NCBI GenBank assembly: GCA_025964775.1
Contig: JAOPYE010000026.1
Span: forward strand, 1-64,000
Origin: Marmoricola sp.
GTDB lineage: Bacteria; Actinomycetota; Actinomycetes; Propionibacteriales; Nocardioidaceae
DNA length: 64,000 bases
Reading direction: 5' to 3'
Shown: positions 26,873 through 34,824 of the stretch, in pieces
How positions within the stretch are numbered: the first letter of the stretch is position 1
Layout of the letters: each line of letters opens with the position of its first letter
Made by a program: the position numbers and the translations under genes
The notes under the pieces: model-generated
Told to the model about the DNA's origin: nothing
The model's database searches: none
The model's input: only the letters and a program-made list of their open reading frames with translations

Positions 26873-27678
26873 GCGCCGCCCTGCAGGCCCTGCTCGGAGA
26901 CCTTGCTGCCGAGACTGAGGTCCTCTCCGAAGTCCTCACCGGACTCGACCCGGACCGGTGGGAGTACGCCACCCCCGCGGACGGGTGGTCGGTCCGCGAC
27001 CAGGTCAGTCACCTCGCATTCTTCGACCAGGCCGCCGTCACCGCAGCCACCGATCCTGACGTGTTCTGCGTCGACGCTGCTGCCCTCGTCGAGCTCGGCC
27101 CGCAGTTTCCGGACGTGGTTGCCGAGCGCTTCCGCACGATGCCCGTCCCCGAGCTTTACACCTGGTTCGCCGCCGCCAGGGCTGACCTCCTCAGCACCTT
27201 CGCCGCCTTCGACGGCAACGAGCGGGTCCCATGGTTCGGCCCGAGCATGAGTGTGATGAGCTCGGCGACGGCCCGGTTGATGGAGACCTGGGCGCACGGC
27301 CAGGACGTGTACGACACATTCGGGCTGTCCCGTCCGCCGACCGCGCGCCTCAAGCACATCGCCCACCTCGGCGTACGGACTCTTGGCTTCAGCTTCCTCC
27401 TCAATGAGCGCGAGCTGCCCGAGCTGCCGGTCCGCGTCGAGCTCCTGGCTCCGGACGGGAGCACCTGGACATGGGGCGAGCCTGAAGCAGGTGATGTCGT
27501 CCGTGGATCTGCCGAGGACTTCTGCCTGGTCGTCACCCAACGACGTCACCCGCTCGATACCGATCTCGTCGTGACCGGCTCGACGGCAGCGGCCTGGATC
27601 TCCATTGCGCAGTCGTTCGCCGGCGCGCCAGGTCGAGGTCGCGACGCCATCGGCCCCTATCTGAAGGAAAGCTCGTGA
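26869..27678 (+). CDS. TIGR03084-type DinB/maleylpyruvate-isomerase-fold protein
   Basis: A 269-residue protein whose N-terminal half has the four-helix DinB/mycothiol-dependent maleylpyruvate isomerase fold: GWSVRDQVSHLAFFDQ (His in the putative metal site) and ETWAHGQDVYD (a second His). This matches the TIGR03084 family, which co-occurs with AtuA-like and crotonase genes in actinobacteria. Family members probably bind metal and may use mycothiol, but no reaction is established. The ATG overlaps the crotonase stop (ATGA); the GTG of the next gene overlaps its own stop. Confidence 0.75.
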   Translation: MSAALQALLGDLAAETEVLSEVLTGLDPDRWEYATPADGWSVRDQVSHLAFFDQAAVTAATDPDVFCVDAAALVELGPQFPDVVAERFRTMPVPELYTWFAAARADLLSTFAAFDGNERVPWFGPSMSVMSSATARLMETWAHGQDVYDTFGLSRPPTARLKHIAHLGVRTLGFSFLLNERELPELPVRVELLAPDGSTWTWGEPEAGDVVRGSAEDFCLVVTQRRHPLDTDLVVTGSTAAAWISIAQSFAGAPGRGRDAIGPYLKESS

Positions 27679-29447
27679 ACCCGCGCCGTCCGCTCCGAAT
27701 CGCCAACTGCTCGGGCTTCTACGGCGACCGGATCGCCGCAGCACGCGACATGGTCGACGGCGGAACGATCGACGTCCTGACCGGCGACTACCTGGCCGAA
27801 CTCACGATGCTCATCCTGTGGAAGGCCAAGCAGAGGGACCCGAGCGCCGGCTACGCGAAGACCTTCCTGACCCAGATGGAACAGGTCCTCGGGACCTGTC
27901 TCGACCAGGGAATCCGGGTGGTCGCGAATGCTGGCGGACTGAATCCTGCCGGCCTCGCGACCGAGCTGGGCGACCTGGCCCAGCGGTTGGGACTCGCTCC
28001 CAACATCGCCTACGTCCACGGTGACGACCTCGCCGAACGGATCCCCGGTCTGGTGGCTGACGGCCACCTGCTCGCCAACCTCGACACCGGACAGTCCCTG
28101 GCGGACTCCGGCGCGAAGCCGGTGACCGCCAACGCGTACCTGGGCGCCTGGGGAATCGTCGAGGCGCTCGACGCCGACGCCGACATCGTGATCTGCCCGC
28201 GGGTCACTGATGCGTCGCTGGTCGTCGGGCCCGCCGCCTGGTGGCACGGCTGGACCCCTGCAGATCACGACGCCCTAGCGGGTGCCGTTGCTGCCGGCCA
28301 CGTCATCGAGTGCGGCCCGCAGGCCACCGGCGGGAACTACTCGTACCTCTCCGAGGTGACAGACCGCCGTGCTCCCGGCTACCCGATCGCTGAGGTTGCC
28401 CACGACGGCAGCACGGTGATCACCAAGCACGAGGGCACCGGCGGCCTGGTCTCGCCCGGAACCGTGACCGCACAGCTGCTCTACGAGATCGACTCCCCAG
28501 CGTATGCGAACCCCGACGTCGTGGCTCACTTCGACTCCATCCGGCTCAGCCAGGAGGGCGCGGACCGCGTGCTGATGTCAGGCGCGACAGGCAGTCCCCC
28601 GACCCCCGACCTCAAGGTCGCGGTGAACTTCCTCGGCGGGTACCGCAACACCATGACCCTGGTCCTGACCGGCCTCGACATCGAGGAGAAGGCGGACTGG
28701 GCCAGGGCTCAGCTGTTCGACATCCTCGGTGGCGAGGAGTCGTTCGAGCAGGTCGACGTACGGCTGCTCCGGTTCGACCAGCCGGATGCACCGACGAATG
28801 AACAGGCCACGGCTCACCTGAGGGTCACCGTCATGGACCCTGACGCCAGCAAGGTCGGCCGGCGGTTCTCCAACGCGACGATGGAACTCGCGCTCGGTGG
28901 GTACGCCGGCTTCCACACGACCACACCGCCCACCAGCGAAAGCGCGTACGGCGTGTACTGGCCGACGTTGGTGCCAGCCGAGACAGTGACGCACAAGGTA
29001 GTCCTCCCGGACGGCAGCGAGCACGTGGTACCGCCTGCAGTCGGCGTAGTCACGACCACCATGGTCACGGAGCCCGAACCTGCGCCGGACCATCTCCTGG
29101 CCGGCCCGACTCGTCGGGTGCCACTGGGAACGATCTGTGCCACCCGGTCGGGTGACAAGGGCGGCAACGCGAACGTGGGCGTGTGGACCCGTGATGAGCA
29201 GTCCTTCCTGTGGCTGTGGAGCTACCTCACCCCGGACCGCGTGCGCGAGCTGCTGCCGGAAGCGAAGGACCTCGCCATCCGTCGCTGGCCGCTGGCCAAC
29301 CTGAATGCACTCAACCTGGTTGTCGTCGGACTCCTCGGCACAGGCGTCGCCGGGTCCCCACGGCCGGACCCCCAGGCCAAGGGCCTCGGCGAGTACTTGC
29401 GCTCCCGACACGTCGACATCCCCCGTGCACTGCTCGACCCGAGGTAA
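27675..29447 (+). CDS. atuA: AtuA-family protein (acyclic terpene utilisation)
   Basis: A 590-residue protein of the AtuA (DUF1446) family. Characteristic stretches are RIANCSGFYGDR at the start, DVLTGDYLAELTM, VICPRVTDASLVVGP, and EGTGGLVSPGTVTAQLLYEI. The C-terminal part with CATRSGDKGGNANVG is the appended AtuA-type domain. AtuA is needed for citronellol/geraniol growth in Pseudomonas and sits beside geranyl-CoA carboxylase; its chemical step is not settled. Here it is embedded between a carboxylase-crotonase block and a dehydrogenase, reproducing the Atu gene content. The GTG start overlaps the previous stop. Confidence 0.88.
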   Translation: MNPRRPLRIANCSGFYGDRIAAARDMVDGGTIDVLTGDYLAELTMLILWKAKQRDPSAGYAKTFLTQMEQVLGTCLDQGIRVVANAGGLNPAGLATELGDLAQRLGLAPNIAYVHGDDLAERIPGLVADGHLLANLDTGQSLADSGAKPVTANAYLGAWGIVEALDADADIVICPRVTDASLVVGPAAWWHGWTPADHDALAGAVAAGHVIECGPQATGGNYSYLSEVTDRRAPGYPIAEVAHDGSTVITKHEGTGGLVSPGTVTAQLLYEIDSPAYANPDVVAHFDSIRLSQEGADRVLMSGATGSPPTPDLKVAVNFLGGYRNTMTLVLTGLDIEEKADWARAQLFDILGGEESFEQVDVRLLRFDQPDAPTNEQATAHLRVTVMDPDASKVGRRFSNATMELALGGYAGFHTTTPPTSESAYGVYWPTLVPAETVTHKVVLPDGSEHVVPPAVGVVTTTMVTEPEPAPDHLLAGPTRRVPLGTICATRSGDKGGNANVGVWTRDEQSFLWLWSYLTPDRVRELLPEAKDLAIRRWPLANLNALNLVVVGLLGTGVAGSPRPDPQAKGLGEYLRSRHVDIPRALLDPR

Positions 29448-29458
29448 AGGCGAACGAC

Positions 29459-30226
29459 ATGGACACTGCGATCGAAGTCACCAACGACGGACCGGTCCGC
29501 ACCTTGACCCTGTCCGGCCTGCACCGCCTCAACTCGCTGGCTGCCTCGACCGCCGACTCGCTGCACGACGAGATCGTCGCGGCCGAACGAGATCACAAGG
29601 TGCATGCCGTCGTCCTCACCGGGGCAGGTGAGAACTTCTCCGCGGGCGGCGACGCTGATGGAGTGCTGAACGTCGTCGCGGAGGCCGACGACGACGCGCC
29701 GATCAGGTTCATGCGCTCCTACCAGCGAGCGGCTACCGCGGTCTGGAACAGCCCCCTCCCGATCGTCGCTGCCGTCTCCGGGATCGCGTACGGCGGCGCC
29801 TTCAACCTCGCGATGGCGTGCGATTTCGTCGTGGCGTCGCGCAACACCCGCTTCTGCCAGGTGTTCCTCCGACGCGGCGTGGTGCCCGACTTCGGGGGCG
29901 CCTACGTCCTCCCCCGACTCGTCGGTCTGCGTCGAGCCAAGGAGCTGATGCTCCTGGCCGATGAGATCGATGCTGCAACAGCCCTGGAGATGGGGTTGAT
30001 CAACACCCTCACCGATACGCCGTCCGAGGCGCTGGAGCACGCCACCAGCCTGGCGCACCGACTTTCCGCACAGTCGCGCATGGCCGTGGGCATGACCAAG
30101 AAGCTTCTGCACTCCAGCGCGGGTGGAACCCTGCAGTCCTCCCTCGAGATGGAAGCGCTGAGCCAGGCCTCTGTCCTGGCGTCGTCCGAGGCGCAGCAGG
30201 CGTTCGAGCGCTTCCGAGACCACTGA
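29459..30226 (+). CDS. Crotonase-family protein, probably an enoyl-CoA isomerase
   Basis: A 255-residue crotonase. CoA and oxyanion-hole segments FSAGGDADG and GIAYGGAFNLA are intact, but both hydratase glutamates are replaced (Asn116 and a Phe). Instead it has VVPDFGGAYVLPRLVG with Asp144, the pattern of PaaG/enoyl-CoA delta-isomerase-type crotonases. Double-bond shifting is therefore more likely than hydration. I start it at the ATG after AAAGG; the frame runs open far upstream only as a shadow of the AtuA gene. Its stop is eight bases before the dehydrogenase start. Confidence 0.82.
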   Translation: MDTAIEVTNDGPVRTLTLSGLHRLNSLAASTADSLHDEIVAAERDHKVHAVVLTGAGENFSAGGDADGVLNVVAEADDDAPIRFMRSYQRAATAVWNSPLPIVAAVSGIAYGGAFNLAMACDFVVASRNTRFCQVFLRRGVVPDFGGAYVLPRLVGLRRAKELMLLADEIDAATALEMGLINTLTDTPSEALEHATSLAHRLSAQSRMAVGMTKKLLHSSAGGTLQSSLEMEALSQASVLASSEAQQAFERFRDH

Positions 30227-30234
30227 GACGCGCC

Positions 30235-31371
30235 ATGGATTTCACGCCCTCGTCGGAGCACACCGACCTTCGTGCCGCGGTCGCAGCGATCACGGCGAAG
30301 TTCGGCAACTCCTACTACACGGCCCACGCCGAAGAACGCGAGTTCACCAGCGAGCTCTGGACGGCGCTCGGGGACCAGGGCTTCATCGGGGTCAACCTGC
30401 CCGAGAGCTACGGCGGCGGTGGAGCCGGTCTTGCCGAGCTGGCGATCGTCACCGAAGAGACTGCGGCCCAGGGTTGCCCGCTCCTCTTGCTGCTGGTCTC
30501 GAGCGCCATCTCAGGAGAAGTTCTGACGCGCTACGGGTCCGCGGATCAAAAGGCCCGCTGGCTGCCCGGACTGGCCGACGGCAGCGAACGGATGGTCTTT
30601 GCGATCACCGAGCCGGACGCCGGCACGAACACCCAGGAGATCACGACACAGGCCACCTGGGACGGCAACGACTTCATTCTCCGCGGGCAGAAGCACTACA
30701 TCTCCGGGATCGATGTCGCTGGCCACATCCTCGTGGTCGCGAGGACAAGTGAGTCCGGCCTGTCGTTGTTCGTCGTGGACAGCGACGCCCCCGGGCTCGA
30801 GCTGCACCTGATACCGGTGTCCGTCGAGATCCCCGAACGCCAGTACACCGTGTTCTTCGACGACGTGCGGGTACCGGCCGACAGGCTCATCGGCAGCGAG
30901 GGTGACGGATTCCGCCAGGTGTTCCACGGCCTCAACCCGGAGCGGGTGACCGGTGCGGCACTCTGCATCGGCGTGGGGCGCTACGTGCTCGACGAGGCAG
31001 CCGGGTACGCGCGCACCCGGTCGGTCTGGGGGCAGCCGATCGGCACCCATCAGGGCGTCTCGCACGCCCTCGCCAAGGCCCGGATCGAGGTCGAGCTCGC
31101 CGCGCTGATGACGGCCAAGGCCGCCTTTCTCCACGACCAGGGCCTTCCGGCCGGCGAAGCTGCCAACATGGCGAAGTACGCAGCTGCCGAGGCTGCGCTT
31201 GCGGCAGTCGATGCCGCGATCCAGACCCACGGCGGACACGGGGTGTCCCGCGATGTCGGCCTCATCCCGCTCTGGGGCCTTGCTCGCCTCCTGCGGATCG
31301 CCCCTGTCAGCCGGGAGATGATCCTCAACCACGTCGCCCAGCACACCCTCGACCTTCCCCGGTCCTACTGA
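30235..31371 (+). CDS. Acyl-CoA dehydrogenase with isovaleryl-type catalytic Glu
   Basis: A 378-residue FAD-dependent dehydrogenase that would form the first double bond of an acyl-CoA. It shows FAITEPDAGTNT and the flavin/substrate segments. At the usual base position there is Asp340 (GGHGVSRDVG), while Glu236 in NPERVTGAA matches the alternative base site used by isovaleryl-CoA dehydrogenase, which accepts branched chains. This agrees with the carboxylase/AtuA neighbourhood (AtuD and citronellyl-CoA dehydrogenase are of this kind). It is separated from the crotonase by eight bases and from the F420-type gene by 18. Confidence 0.85.
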   Translation: MDFTPSSEHTDLRAAVAAITAKFGNSYYTAHAEEREFTSELWTALGDQGFIGVNLPESYGGGGAGLAELAIVTEETAAQGCPLLLLLVSSAISGEVLTRYGSADQKARWLPGLADGSERMVFAITEPDAGTNTQEITTQATWDGNDFILRGQKHYISGIDVAGHILVVARTSESGLSLFVVDSDAPGLELHLIPVSVEIPERQYTVFFDDVRVPADRLIGSEGDGFRQVFHGLNPERVTGAALCIGVGRYVLDEAAGYARTRSVWGQPIGTHQGVSHALAKARIEVELAALMTAKAAFLHDQGLPAGEAANMAKYAAAEAALAAVDAAIQTHGGHGVSRDVGLIPLWGLARLLRIAPVSREMILNHVAQHTLDLPRSY

Positions 31372-31389
31372 GCGACGACAAGGGAAGCC

Positions 31390-32424
31390 ATGCTCGTCGA
31401 CGGCAACATCGGCGGATCGATCGACGGCACCGCTGGCGGTGATCTGGAAGCACTGGAGCACCAGATCGCGAGCGCGGAACGCACTGGTTTCGATGGCGTC
31501 TGGACCACCGAGGTGGGACGAGACCCGTTCCTTCCGCTTGCGCTTGCCGCGCGCCAGTCGCCGTCCCTGACGCTCGGCACCGCTATCGCGGTCGCTTTCG
31601 CTCGCAACCCGATGACCGTTGCTGCGACCGCGAACGACCTGCAGGGTCTCAGCTCGGGACGCTTCATCCTGGGCTTGGGTTCACAGGTCAAGGCACACAT
31701 CACGCGCCGGTTCGGAATGCCCTGGTCGGAACCGACGGAACGTATGGCCGAGTTCGTCGAGGCCGTCCGGGCGATCTGGACCTGTTGGCAGGACGGGAGC
31801 GACCTCTCGTTCGAAGGGCGTTTCTACCGGCACACCCTGATGACCCCGATGTTCCGACCCCCTGCTCATCAGTGGGGCGCACCACCGATCGTGCTAGCCG
31901 CGGTCGGCCCCCGCATGAACGCCGTCGCCGGCAGAACCGCGGACGGGGTGATCGTGCACAGCTTCATGACCGAACGGCATCTGCGTGACGTGACCCTTCC
32001 GCAGATCTCGGCCGGGCTGAGGGAGTCGCCGAGGGATCGGGCCGACTTCACCGTGTGCCTGCCCGGTCTGGTCGCCACCGGAGCGCATGATGCCGAGCTC
32101 GGCGAGGCGATGGAGGCGGTGCGGTCACAGATCGCGTTCTACGGCGCGACTCCGGCGTACCGCTCCGTCCTGGATCTGCATGGCTGGGGAGGCCTGCACG
32201 AGGAGCTCCACCGACTTTCGGTCGCGAAGCGATGGGACGAGATGACGGCTCTGGTCGATGACGACGTGCTCGGTGAGTTCGCCGCTGTCGGTTCCCCCGA
32301 CGATGTCGGCGCCACCGTGCGCAGGCGCTACGCCGACATCGTCGACCGGTTCACCCTGTATGCGCCGTACCCGATGTCAGAGGCGGTTCGGAACGCTGTC
32401 GTGGCAGCGGCGAGGGAGAGCTGA
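31390..32424 (+). CDS. LLM-class F420-dependent oxidoreductase (TIGR03617-like)
   Basis: A 344-residue TIM-barrel protein of the luciferase-like (LLM) family: GFDGVWTTEVGRDPF, LGTAIAVAFARNPM, LSSGRFILGLGSQVKAH and a C-terminal SPDDVGATVRRRYA. These fit the F420-dependent TIGR03617 group. Substrate unknown; such enzymes reduce or oxidise alcohols, ketones or enones. It is the last gene of the long operon. Its 3' end overlaps the 3' end of the convergent TetR gene by 74 bases, so the tails encode protein on both strands. Confidence 0.83.
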   Translation: MLVDGNIGGSIDGTAGGDLEALEHQIASAERTGFDGVWTTEVGRDPFLPLALAARQSPSLTLGTAIAVAFARNPMTVAATANDLQGLSSGRFILGLGSQVKAHITRRFGMPWSEPTERMAEFVEAVRAIWTCWQDGSDLSFEGRFYRHTLMTPMFRPPAHQWGAPPIVLAAVGPRMNAVAGRTADGVIVHSFMTERHLRDVTLPQISAGLRESPRDRADFTVCLPGLVATGAHDAELGEAMEAVRSQIAFYGATPAYRSVLDLHGWGGLHEELHRLSVAKRWDEMTALVDDDVLGEFAAVGSPDDVGATVRRRYADIVDRFTLYAPYPMSEAVRNAVVAAARES

Positions 32425-33613
32425 GGTCGACAGCCAGGATCCGCTGGGAGATGAGGCGCAGGTCCTCGCCCAGACCGGGTCGGCGCATCAGCTCAGCAGT
32501 TCGGACAGCGTCGTTGACGACGGTCAAAGTCGCGTGCACGACGAAGCGCGCCTGGACCTCTGCCAGGTCGGGTCGGGCTCCGGTGAGCAAGCGAACCCAT
32601 TCCTCGACGTAGTCGTGCTGCGATCGACGAACACTGTGCCTCTGGTCGTCGGGAAGGTTGGTCACCTCGGACACCAGGATGCCGACCAGGTCGTGGTGCA
32701 CCAGCGCGAAGTCGATGTAGGCGTCGAGTGCGTTGGCGAGGCCTTCTGCAGGAGTGCTGGCCGACGCCAGGGCACGCGTCAGCCCGAGCTGAAGTGGCTC
32801 GGAGGCGCGAGCAATCGTGGCGGCGAGAAGTTCGGCCTTGCTGTCGAAGTACTTGTAGATCCCAGCATTGGTCATCCCGACCGCGGCTCCGATGTCATCC
32901 ATGCTCACCGCCTGGTATCCACGGATGTAGAACAGCCTTGTCGTCGCGGCGAGGATCGATTCCCGTCGTGAGCTCGGGGCGAGACCGGTCTCCCCCGCCG
33001 GCGTTGCGTCGGACGCTGTCATCTGTTCGGGAAGTGGCGTCGTGCACACGGCGAACGTGATCCGGTTCAGCAGGTCGACGATGCCATCGCGCGACAGCTC
33101 GGTGCGGTGGTACGACGGGCTCGTGAGCACCGCGAGGGCACACCACGACAGCAGGGCGGCGTCTCCGGGTCCTAGCTCAGGTCGCGCGACGTCGAGGTTC
33201 GCCTGGAACTCCCTCACGAACCCGAAGAACCGCTCGCGCATCCGTCCTCGACGTTCGTCATCGAGATGCCGCGCCTCACGATTCCAGAGCACCCCGAGGT
33301 GCCGTCGCGGACCAGCAGTGGCTGCCAGACCGTCAATCAGGGTTGCCAAGTCGGCCGGTGATTCCTGGTCGACGAGATCCAGGGCGTGGTCGAACGCATC
33401 GATCAGCGCCTCAGCCAGCATGTCCTGCTTGCTCGCGAAGTGACGGTAGAGCGCCCCGGCTGTGATCCCCACGCTGCTTGCGATCTCGCCCGTACCGACG
33501 TTGTGGTACCCCCGCCGGTAGAACAAGTCACCAGCGGCATTCACGATCTGCGCCTTGCGATCTCGCGGCCGACGGGCGCGCACGATGGGTTCGGACCGGG
33601 CCTCCTGGACCAT
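32351..33613 (-). CDS. Double TetR regulator (two complete TetR units in one chain)
   Basis: A 420-residue protein with two TetR/AcrR repressor units. The first DNA-binding domain (about 17-63) has QIVNAAGDLFYRRGY and VGITAGALYRHFASK; the second (about 215-262) has SILAATTRLFYIRGY and VGMTNAGIYKYFDSK, each followed by its own helical ligand domain. TetR proteins normally dimerise; here the dimer is covalent, which allows two different half-sites or ligands. I prefer the ATG at 33613 with AGGGGGAG just upstream; a GTG at 33649 is also possible. It is divergent from the nitronate-monooxygenase-like gene and convergent with the long operon, and is the obvious candidate to control either or both. 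Confidence 0.85.
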   Translation of the reverse strand: MVQEARSEPIVRARRPRDRKAQIVNAAGDLFYRRGYHNVGTGEIASSVGITAGALYRHFASKQDMLAEALIDAFDHALDLVDQESPADLATLIDGLAATAGPRRHLGVLWNREARHLDDERRGRMRERFFGFVREFQANLDVARPELGPGDAALLSWCALAVLTSPSYHRTELSRDGIVDLLNRITFAVCTTPLPEQMTASDATPAGETGLAPSSRRESILAATTRLFYIRGYQAVSMDDIGAAVGMTNAGIYKYFDSKAELLAATIARASEPLQLGLTRALASASTPAEGLANALDAYIDFALVHHDLVGILVSEVTNLPDDQRHSVRRSQHDYVEEWVRLLTGARPDLAEVQARFVVHATLTVVNDAVRTAELMRRPGLGEDLRLISQRILAVDLSSPSPLPRQRSEPPLTSGTAHTG

Positions 33614-33663
33614 GGGCTCCCCCTGCGCAGCTGTGCTCCTGTTGTTCACGCTGGTTACTCGTG

Positions 33664-33743
33664 ATTTACTTATTCAGCAGATCGCTCTACTAGAATGGTA
33701 GCTGACGCTCCCCCTATCCACCCTCACTATTTACTTGTCGAGG
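33664..33743. promoter_or_regulatory. Repeated ATTTACTT elements in the TetR/NMO divergent promoter
   Basis: Two copies of ATTTACTT (33664-33671 and 33729-33736) lie 65 bases apart in an AT-rich island between the divergent genes. A third copy, inverted, and a variant (AATAACTTATCG) lie right after the NMO-like gene. The two longest share ATTTACTTGTCGAGG / AATAACTTATCGAGA. They are candidate operators for the double TetR protein. Confidence 0.5.
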
Positions 33744-33768
33744 CCCCGAGACCGAACGAGAGGCTCCC

Positions 33769-34695
33769 ATGACGATCGACGACCCTCTCGCGTCCCGGCT
33801 GTCGCTACCCCTGATCGCCGCACCGATGACCGGAGTGTCAGGACCGGATCTGATGATCGCTGCCTGCCGCAACGGCGTGATCGGCTCGTTTCCGACGCAC
33901 AACGCGACCTCGGTCGGCGAGCTCGACGACTGGCTGGACCGCATCAGCAACGAACTAGCGGTCGTGGGTGGCGACGTGCCGGTGGCGCCGATCGCGCCGA
34001 ACCTCGTCGTACACCCGAGCAACGCCCGGCTCGACGCAGACCTCGATCGCCTGATCGCCCACGACGTCGAACTGGTGATCACCAGCGTTGGTTCGCCAGC
34101 ACCGGTCGTACCCCGACTCCACGCATCGCGATGCCGGGTCCTGGCCGATGTGGCGACATTGCGGCAGGCCGAGAAGGCCATCGCCGCCGGTGTCGACGGT
34201 CTGGTCCTCCTCTCCGCCGGAGCAGGCGGCCAGACAGGGCAGGCCAATCCCTTCGCCTTCGTTCGCGCCGTGCGCGAGATCTTTGCGGGAACGATCGTGC
34301 TCGCCGGGGGGATCGCTGACGGTGTCGCGCTGTACGCCGCCCAGGTGCTCGGGGCAGATCTCGCCTACATGGGCACGCCCTTCATCGCGACTGCCGAGAG
34401 TCTGGCGTCGCCCGACTACCGCGATGCGCTCGTCGAGGCGACGATGGACGACGTCCGACTCAGCGACGAGGTCGGCGGCCTGCCCGCCAGCCTGCTGGCC
34501 GGCTGGCTGGATACCCGTGCGTTGAGCACGAGCCCTGTCAACGCGGGCGACTTCCAACAGGAGCGCCTCGTTGCCGACCCGTCCGTGTGGAGCGCAGGGC
34601 ACGGCGTGACGCTGGTCAGAGACGTCACGACCGTGGATGCTCTGGTCGAACGGGTCCGTGAACAGTACGACTCGGCGCGGTCCTACCTTCGCTAA
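33769..34695 (+). CDS. Nitronate monooxygenase-like FMN enzyme
   Basis: A 308-residue TIM-barrel FMN protein of the nitronate monooxygenase / 2-nitropropane dioxygenase family: LPLIAAPMTGVSGPDL at the start, VLADVATLRQAEKAIAAGVDG, SAGAGGQTGQ and VLAGGIADG. In characterised family members the third motif carries the catalytic His (AGGHxG); here it is Gln, so the standard reaction is doubtful. Possible roles are nitronate detoxification or an enoyl/keto-acyl flavin step linked to the lipid genes. It is flanked on both sides by the ATTTACTT-type repeats. Confidence 0.78.
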   Translation: MTIDDPLASRLSLPLIAAPMTGVSGPDLMIAACRNGVIGSFPTHNATSVGELDDWLDRISNELAVVGGDVPVAPIAPNLVVHPSNARLDADLDRLIAHDVELVITSVGSPAPVVPRLHASRCRVLADVATLRQAEKAIAAGVDGLVLLSAGAGGQTGQANPFAFVRAVREIFAGTIVLAGGIADGVALYAAQVLGADLAYMGTPFIATAESLASPDYRDALVEATMDDVRLSDEVGGLPASLLAGWLDTRALSTSPVNAGDFQQERLVADPSVWSAGHGVTLVRDVTTVDALVERVREQYDSARSYLR

Positions 34696-34714
34696 GTAAA
34701 TCGCCAATAACTTA
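34693..34714. promoter_or_regulatory. Imperfect inverted repeat overlapping the NMO stop codon
   Basis: Arms TAAGTAAAT and AATAACTTA (the latter reading TAAGTTATT on the other strand, seven of nine matching) surround a short spacer. The TAA of the NMO-like gene is inside the left arm. Sequence similarity to the sites at 33664 and 33729 suggests an operator for the downstream GAF-LuxR genes or for the TetR protein rather than a terminator. Confidence 0.45.
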
Positions 34715-34774
34715 TCGAGACGCCCCGGTACATCGGCGAACTGTCCGTATTTGCGCGTTTTGCCGCGCAAAAGT

Positions 34775-34824
34775 ATGTTGATTTGTGTTGACACTGTGTC
34801 GCCCGTCACTCAACATGTAAATTG
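34775..34824 (+). promoter_or_regulatory. Promoter with nested palindromes, probably leaderless
   Basis: TTGACA (34788-34793) is a perfect -35 box; CAACAT 17 bases later can serve as -10, which puts transcription start at or next to the GTG of the GAF-LuxR gene at 34824. No Shine-Dalgarno is present, in keeping with leaderless translation. GACACTGTGTC (34790-34800) is a perfect palindrome over the -35, and ATGTTGA (34775) / TCAACAT (34810) form an outer inverted repeat. Confidence 0.5.

Noticed and set aside
32351-32424. Tail-to-tail overlap of the LLM and TetR genes as a sign of a wrong gene end
   Set aside because: Both frames carry family sequence close to their ends and run cleanly to their stops, so a true convergent overlap is more likely.
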